A stretch of DNA of 64,000 nt from JAMQKA01 sp031569985 (GTDB taxonomy: Bacteria; Bacteroidota; Rhodothermia; Balneolales; Balneolaceae): NCBI RefSeq assembly GCF_031569985.1, contig NZ_JAMQKA010000024.1, positions 15,596 through 79,595 on the forward strand, given 5' to 3'. Below the pieces are notes generated by a model. That model was not told the DNA's origin. It was given only the letters and a program-made list of their open reading frames with translations, and did not search any database. Positions 60,830 to 64,000 of the stretch are shown in pieces. Within the stretch, counting starts at the first letter, position 1; every line of letters starts with the position of its first letter. A program made the position numbers and the translations under genes.

Positions 60830-62614
60830 ATGAAGAACACAATATTTAAAATAACTGCAATGTGCGTGTTAACATTGGGGGTTTTAGCCTGCGATGTTAA
60901 CTCGTTATTGGATCAAAAACCGCTGGACCAGATTTCAGAAGATGCGGTTTGGAATGATCCGCCTTTGGTTGAGGCCTATGTAAATGAGATCTACTGGGAA
61001 ATGTACCATGGATATCAGGGAACTATGCTAGCCGGGGCCACCGATGAAGCTCACTTCATCCACGGTTACGGTACGGCTGAGTTCTTGCAGGCCAATATCA
61101 CTCCAAGTAACCTCGGTGCTTTTGAAAATGACAGGTACGAGAACTTTGAGTGGGGTAGTCTGTATGGTGCCATTCGTGAAGCGAACGTAGTGCTTAGCAA
61201 GCTACCCGAAAGCACAATTGAAGATCAGCAATTTATTGATCAAATGACGGGTGAGGCGCATTTCTTGCGTGCATTCTTCTATCATCAACTGCTCCGGTTC
61301 TATGGAGGGGTTCCTCTCATTACGGAACCATATGGATTGGACGATGATATGTCTGCCGCTAGAAATTCCTTTAAAGAGACCGTTGACTTTATCGTCGCTG
61401 AAGCGGATAAAGCAGCTGGTATGCTCCCTCTTACACGTTCTGATTCCGAATTAGGTCGTGCCAGTGCTGGTGCAGCTATGGCATTGAAATCGCGAGTACT
61501 TCTGTACGCTGCAAGTGATTTGTACCACGACAATCCATCAGGTAATCCTGAAACTGGTTACACCAGCGGGCAGGATCGTACGCAGATGTGGCGTGATGCC
61601 AAAAATGCAGCGCAGGCTGTCATGGATCTGAATGAGTACAGCCTCTTCCGGCCAAGTCCGGCAAACGATGAGGAGGCCACCCAAAACTTCATTGATCTCT
61701 TCCTCCAGCAAAACAGTGAAGAAGTAATCATGCAGAAATACCTGCTCAGAAAGCACCAGTGGATGGGGAACTACCCGGGACTGGAAAACGGACCCAATGG
61801 ATACCACAACTGGGCCGGTAATACACCGATACAGGCGTTCATCGATGACTTCCGGATGGCCGATGGCACGGAGTTTGACTGGAATAATCCGGCTCATGCC
61901 TCCGATCCCTACGCCAACCGTGACCCACGGTTCGATGCCACAGTTTTGCATGATGGTTCCAATTGGCGACAGCGTCCCCCGGATGCTGTAGGCCTGGATC
62001 CTCATAATATTATTCAGTCCTTCCGTGAAATCACCCTTCCGGATGGCACGGTATTACCAGGTATCGACACCCGTGATGGTCCTATCGAAGACTGGAACGG
62101 AAGTTACACGAGTTATTACCTGAGAAAATTTATTGATCCAACCGTAGCCCATGCCAACGGAACGACCCAGGAAATCCCTTGGATCTATTTCCGATATGGT
62201 GAAATACTGTTGAATTATGCTGAGGCTTCTATTGAACTGGGCGAAGAAGAGGATGCTCGGAATGCACTCAACCAGTTGCGCGAGCGTGCTCACATGCCGG
62301 ATATTACTGCGAGTGGTCAAGCACTCATTGATGAGTACCGTAATGAACGCCGTGTTGAAATGGCATACGAGGAACAGCGTTACTTCGATATCCGACGCTG
62401 GATGATTGCACCTGATGTGCATACTAGCATACGCGGTATGGACATATATGTTGAAGGACAGACCCGTGCAGACCGATCAAGCTATACAAACTACCAGTAT
62501 GAAGTCAGTCCTGTGATACAGGAAAGAGTCTGGGATGACAAGTTGTATTTCCTCCCGATTACGCTAGAGGAGATCAACAGGAATGATCAACTGACTCAAA
62601 ACCCTGGATACTAA
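60830..62614 (+). CDS. SusD/RagB-family outer-membrane lipoprotein
   Basis: 594 residues, 19 bases after its susC. The signal ends V-L-A-C (lipobox), with D-V-N-S after the cysteine. SusD motifs: E-A-H-F-L-R-A-F-F-Y-H-Q-L-L, Y-F-R-Y-G-E-I-L-L-N-Y-A-E-A, and F-L-P-I-T with the tail N-D-Q-L-T-Q-N-P-G-Y. Closest relative in the window is the SusD at 46772. No terminator lies between it and its susC; one follows at 62715. Confidence 0.95.
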   Translation: MKNTIFKITAMCVLTLGVLACDVNSLLDQKPLDQISEDAVWNDPPLVEAYVNEIYWEMYHGYQGTMLAGATDEAHFIHGYGTAEFLQANITPSNLGAFENDRYENFEWGSLYGAIREANVVLSKLPESTIEDQQFIDQMTGEAHFLRAFFYHQLLRFYGGVPLITEPYGLDDDMSAARNSFKETVDFIVAEADKAAGMLPLTRSDSELGRASAGAAMALKSRVLLYAASDLYHDNPSGNPETGYTSGQDRTQMWRDAKNAAQAVMDLNEYSLFRPSPANDEEATQNFIDLFLQQNSEEVIMQKYLLRKHQWMGNYPGLENGPNGYHNWAGNTPIQAFIDDFRMADGTEFDWNNPAHASDPYANRDPRFDATVLHDGSNWRQRPPDAVGLDPHNIIQSFREITLPDGTVLPGIDTRDGPIEDWNGSYTSYYLRKFIDPTVAHANGTTQEIPWIYFRYGEILLNYAEASIELGEEEDARNALNQLRERAHMPDITASGQALIDEYRNERRVEMAYEEQRYFDIRRWMIAPDVHTSIRGMDIYVEGQTRADRSSYTNYQYEVSPVIQERVWDDKLYFLPITLEEINRNDQLTQNPGY

Positions 62615-62714
62615 TCCAGAACTGTGATGTATTGCGTTGCTAAATACTTGGTGAATATCTTATACTGAGATATAGCATTGATCTAATACTCACTTAACAC
62701 AATTTTATTATTAT

Positions 62715-62750
62715 GATGTAGGTCGGTGAAACGGCCTGCATCTTTTTTTT
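62715..62750 (+). terminator. Intrinsic terminator after last susD
   Basis: GATGTAGGTC (62715-62724) pairs with GGCCTGCATC (62733-62742), with two G-U pairs and an 8-base loop, followed by eight T. Confidence 0.85.
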
Positions 62751-62833
62751 ACAACCAAAAGCGTCATAGGAAACCGGGGTTAGACCTGTAAGCTACTTTG
62801 CCTTTATTTTTAACCAAACGATATGTGATGATT

Positions 62834-63757
62834 ATGGATCGGAAAAACTTCTTAAAAAATAGCTTGTTAGCGGGATCAGCATTTGCAGCTGCTCCACTGA
62901 ACATACATGCATCGGGGAAAAGCTTTTCAAAAGGAAATACGCAACATTCCTTCAAGTTAAAATACGCACCACACCTGGGCATGTTCAGGAACCATGCTGG
63001 TAATGATCCGATCGACCAGATAAAGTTTATGGCCGACCAGGGATTCACTGCTTTTGAGGATAACGGCCTGATGAGGCGTACACCGGAAATGCAGGAGAAA
63101 ATGGGCAGCCAGCTCGCGAATTTGGGCATGGAGATGGGCGTATTCGTCATCGACAAAGGCGGCAATTCGGCAAACTCTTTTACTGCGGGAAACCCTGAAT
63201 ACACTGAGATTTTTGTGAATGCCTGTAAGGAGGCAGTGGAGGTAGCAAAACGGGTGAATGCCACGTGGATGACCGTGGTGCCGGGCAACTTTGACCGCTC
63301 ACTGCCGATGGGTATACAAACCAGCAATGTGATTGAGACCCTTCGAAGAGGGGCTGAGATTTTTGAACCCCATGGCCTCGTTATGGTATTGGAACCGCTT
63401 AGTGATACCCCCGATCTTTACCTGCGGTATTCCGATCAGACGTATGAAATTTGTAAAGCGGTAAACAGTCCCTCTTGCAAGATCCTGTATGATGTATATC
63501 ACATGCAGAAAAACGAGGGGAACCTGATTCGCAATATGGAGCTGTGCTGGGACGAGATTGCGTACCTGCAGGTCGGAGACGTCCCCGGCAGAAATGAACC
63601 CGGAACAGGGGAGATCAATTTCCAAAACGTGTTCAAATATGTCCACGAAAAGGGATTCGATGGCATAGTGGGCATGGAGCACGGGAATGCCGGTGATGGG
63701 GAAGAGGGAGAAAAGGCCCTTATCGAAGCGTATGTTGAGGCCGACAGCTTTAGTTAG
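62834..63757 (+). CDS. Exported hydroxypyruvate isomerase-like TIM-barrel protein
   Basis: 307 residues from ATG 62834 (M-D-R-K-N-F-L-K-N); ATG 62828 two codons upstream is equally possible. The N-terminus resembles a Tat signal in which the second arginine is lysine (R-K), followed by a small-residue hydrophobic stretch, so Tat export is likely but less sure. The fold is the isomerase/epimerase TIM barrel, with hydroxypyruvate-isomerase-type motifs V-L-E-P-L-S-D (Glu), L-Y-D-V-Y-H-M-Q (Asp/His), Q-V-G-D-V-P-G-R-N-E-P-G-T-G-E-I-N-F and G-M-E-H-G (Glu). It follows the last SusCD operon and probably acts on its substrate in the periplasm. It is distantly related to the Tat isomerase at 19584. 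Confidence 0.86.
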   Translation: MDRKNFLKNSLLAGSAFAAAPLNIHASGKSFSKGNTQHSFKLKYAPHLGMFRNHAGNDPIDQIKFMADQGFTAFEDNGLMRRTPEMQEKMGSQLANLGMEMGVFVIDKGGNSANSFTAGNPEYTEIFVNACKEAVEVAKRVNATWMTVVPGNFDRSLPMGIQTSNVIETLRRGAEIFEPHGLVMVLEPLSDTPDLYLRYSDQTYEICKAVNSPSCKILYDVYHMQKNEGNLIRNMELCWDEIAYLQVGDVPGRNEPGTGEINFQNVFKYVHEKGFDGIVGMEHGNAGDGEEGEKALIEAYVEADSFS

Positions 63758-63891
63758 CCCCATTCTCACAAATAGTAACTTAAGAACGTTAGTGTTACGA
63801 AAAATCTATAGTGAGCGAGTTCCCCCTGTTTTTGTGGCGCGTATATCTGGTCGTATTTGTACTAGCACGAAAATCCCCCTTCGAATGTTCT

Positions 63892-63935
63892 GTTCGGGGA
63901 CATGGTTTACACCCGTTCGGGGAGATCCTTTACAC
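63892..63935 (+). mobile_element. Possible left end of an insertion sequence (tandem 21-base motif)
   Basis: Two copies of GTTCGGGGAnATnnTTTACAC lie at 63892-63912 and 63915-63935, 23 bases apart, with 18 of 21 positions equal. Such tandem motifs resemble the terminal regions of some transposons of Bacteroidota. An ATG at 63981 (M-A-K-I-D-V) opens a frame that runs off the window and could be the transposase, but six codons cannot prove it. Confidence 0.35.
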
Positions 63936-64000
63936 TTTTTAATTAGCATGTTGATTTACAGTAATTGTTCGAATTTGTTGATGGCAAAAATAGACGTCAT

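Noticed and set aside
1..64000. CRISPR array, rRNA or tRNA genes, prophage or known defence genes
   Set aside because: No regularly spaced direct repeats, no rRNA- or tRNA-like segments and no phage or defence protein motifs were seen; all long frames are accounted for by transport, sugar metabolism, regulation or housekeeping genes.

Overview
The window reads as the chromosome of a glycan-degrading member of the Bacteroidota/Balneolota group, with a Balneolaceae-like relative as my best guess. The evidence is four SusC/SusD outer-membrane pairs (one cut by the left edge), SusC-linked ECF sigma/FecR regulation, many Tat-exported or lipoprotein carbohydrate oxidoreductases, large FG-GAP/ASPIC-UnbV lipoproteins, and a Bacteroidota-style translation gene block. 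Species assignment is inference; no rRNA or tRNA gene was seen.

Left part (1-28341, almost all on +). Two uptake loci follow each other. Each has susC, susD, an intrinsic terminator and then a lipoprotein gene of about 1,120-1,140 codons built from calcium-binding FG-GAP/VCBS repeats with a central ASPIC/UnbV domain. The second locus continues with a small lipoprotein, a third VCBS/ASPIC lipoprotein, a phosphotriesterase-like hydrolase, a sugar isomerase-like TIM barrel, a GMC flavin dehydrogenase with its Tat small subunit, and a DUF1080 protein. A second GMC/small-subunit pair faces it on the minus strand, and a Gfo/Idh/MocA oxidoreductase is divergent from that pair. Together these resemble the oxidise-at-C3, eliminate, hydrate route for glycoside cleavage (3-keto-glycoside pathway).

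Middle (28503-38584, minus). A housekeeping block: thrS, infC, rpmI, rplT, terminator, pheS, pheT, a coiled-coil gene, zapA, a YmdB-like phosphodiesterase, a LolD-like ATPase and a membrane-anchored TPR protein. infC appears to start at a non-canonical ATC (or ATT).

Right part (38906-63757). A SUMF1-fold protein and a Tat-exported Gfo/Idh protein precede two paralogous SusC/SusD loci about 14 kb apart. The first has an intact ECF sigma factor, but its FecR anti-sigma gene is internally deleted and frameshifted, its SusC lacks the STN signalling domain, and a terminator-like hairpin separates susC from susD. The second has an intact FecR and an STN-bearing SusC but no adjacent sigma factor. 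Sigma factor and working signal chain are therefore split between two loci. Between them lie a TonB receptor/DUF4249 pair, a dispersed intergenic repeat (second copy at about 24.1 kb), and a divergent pair made of a CRTAC1-type protein and a cytochrome c/VCBS fusion. After the last isomerase gene, a 23-base tandem motif at the right edge looks like the start of an insertion sequence.
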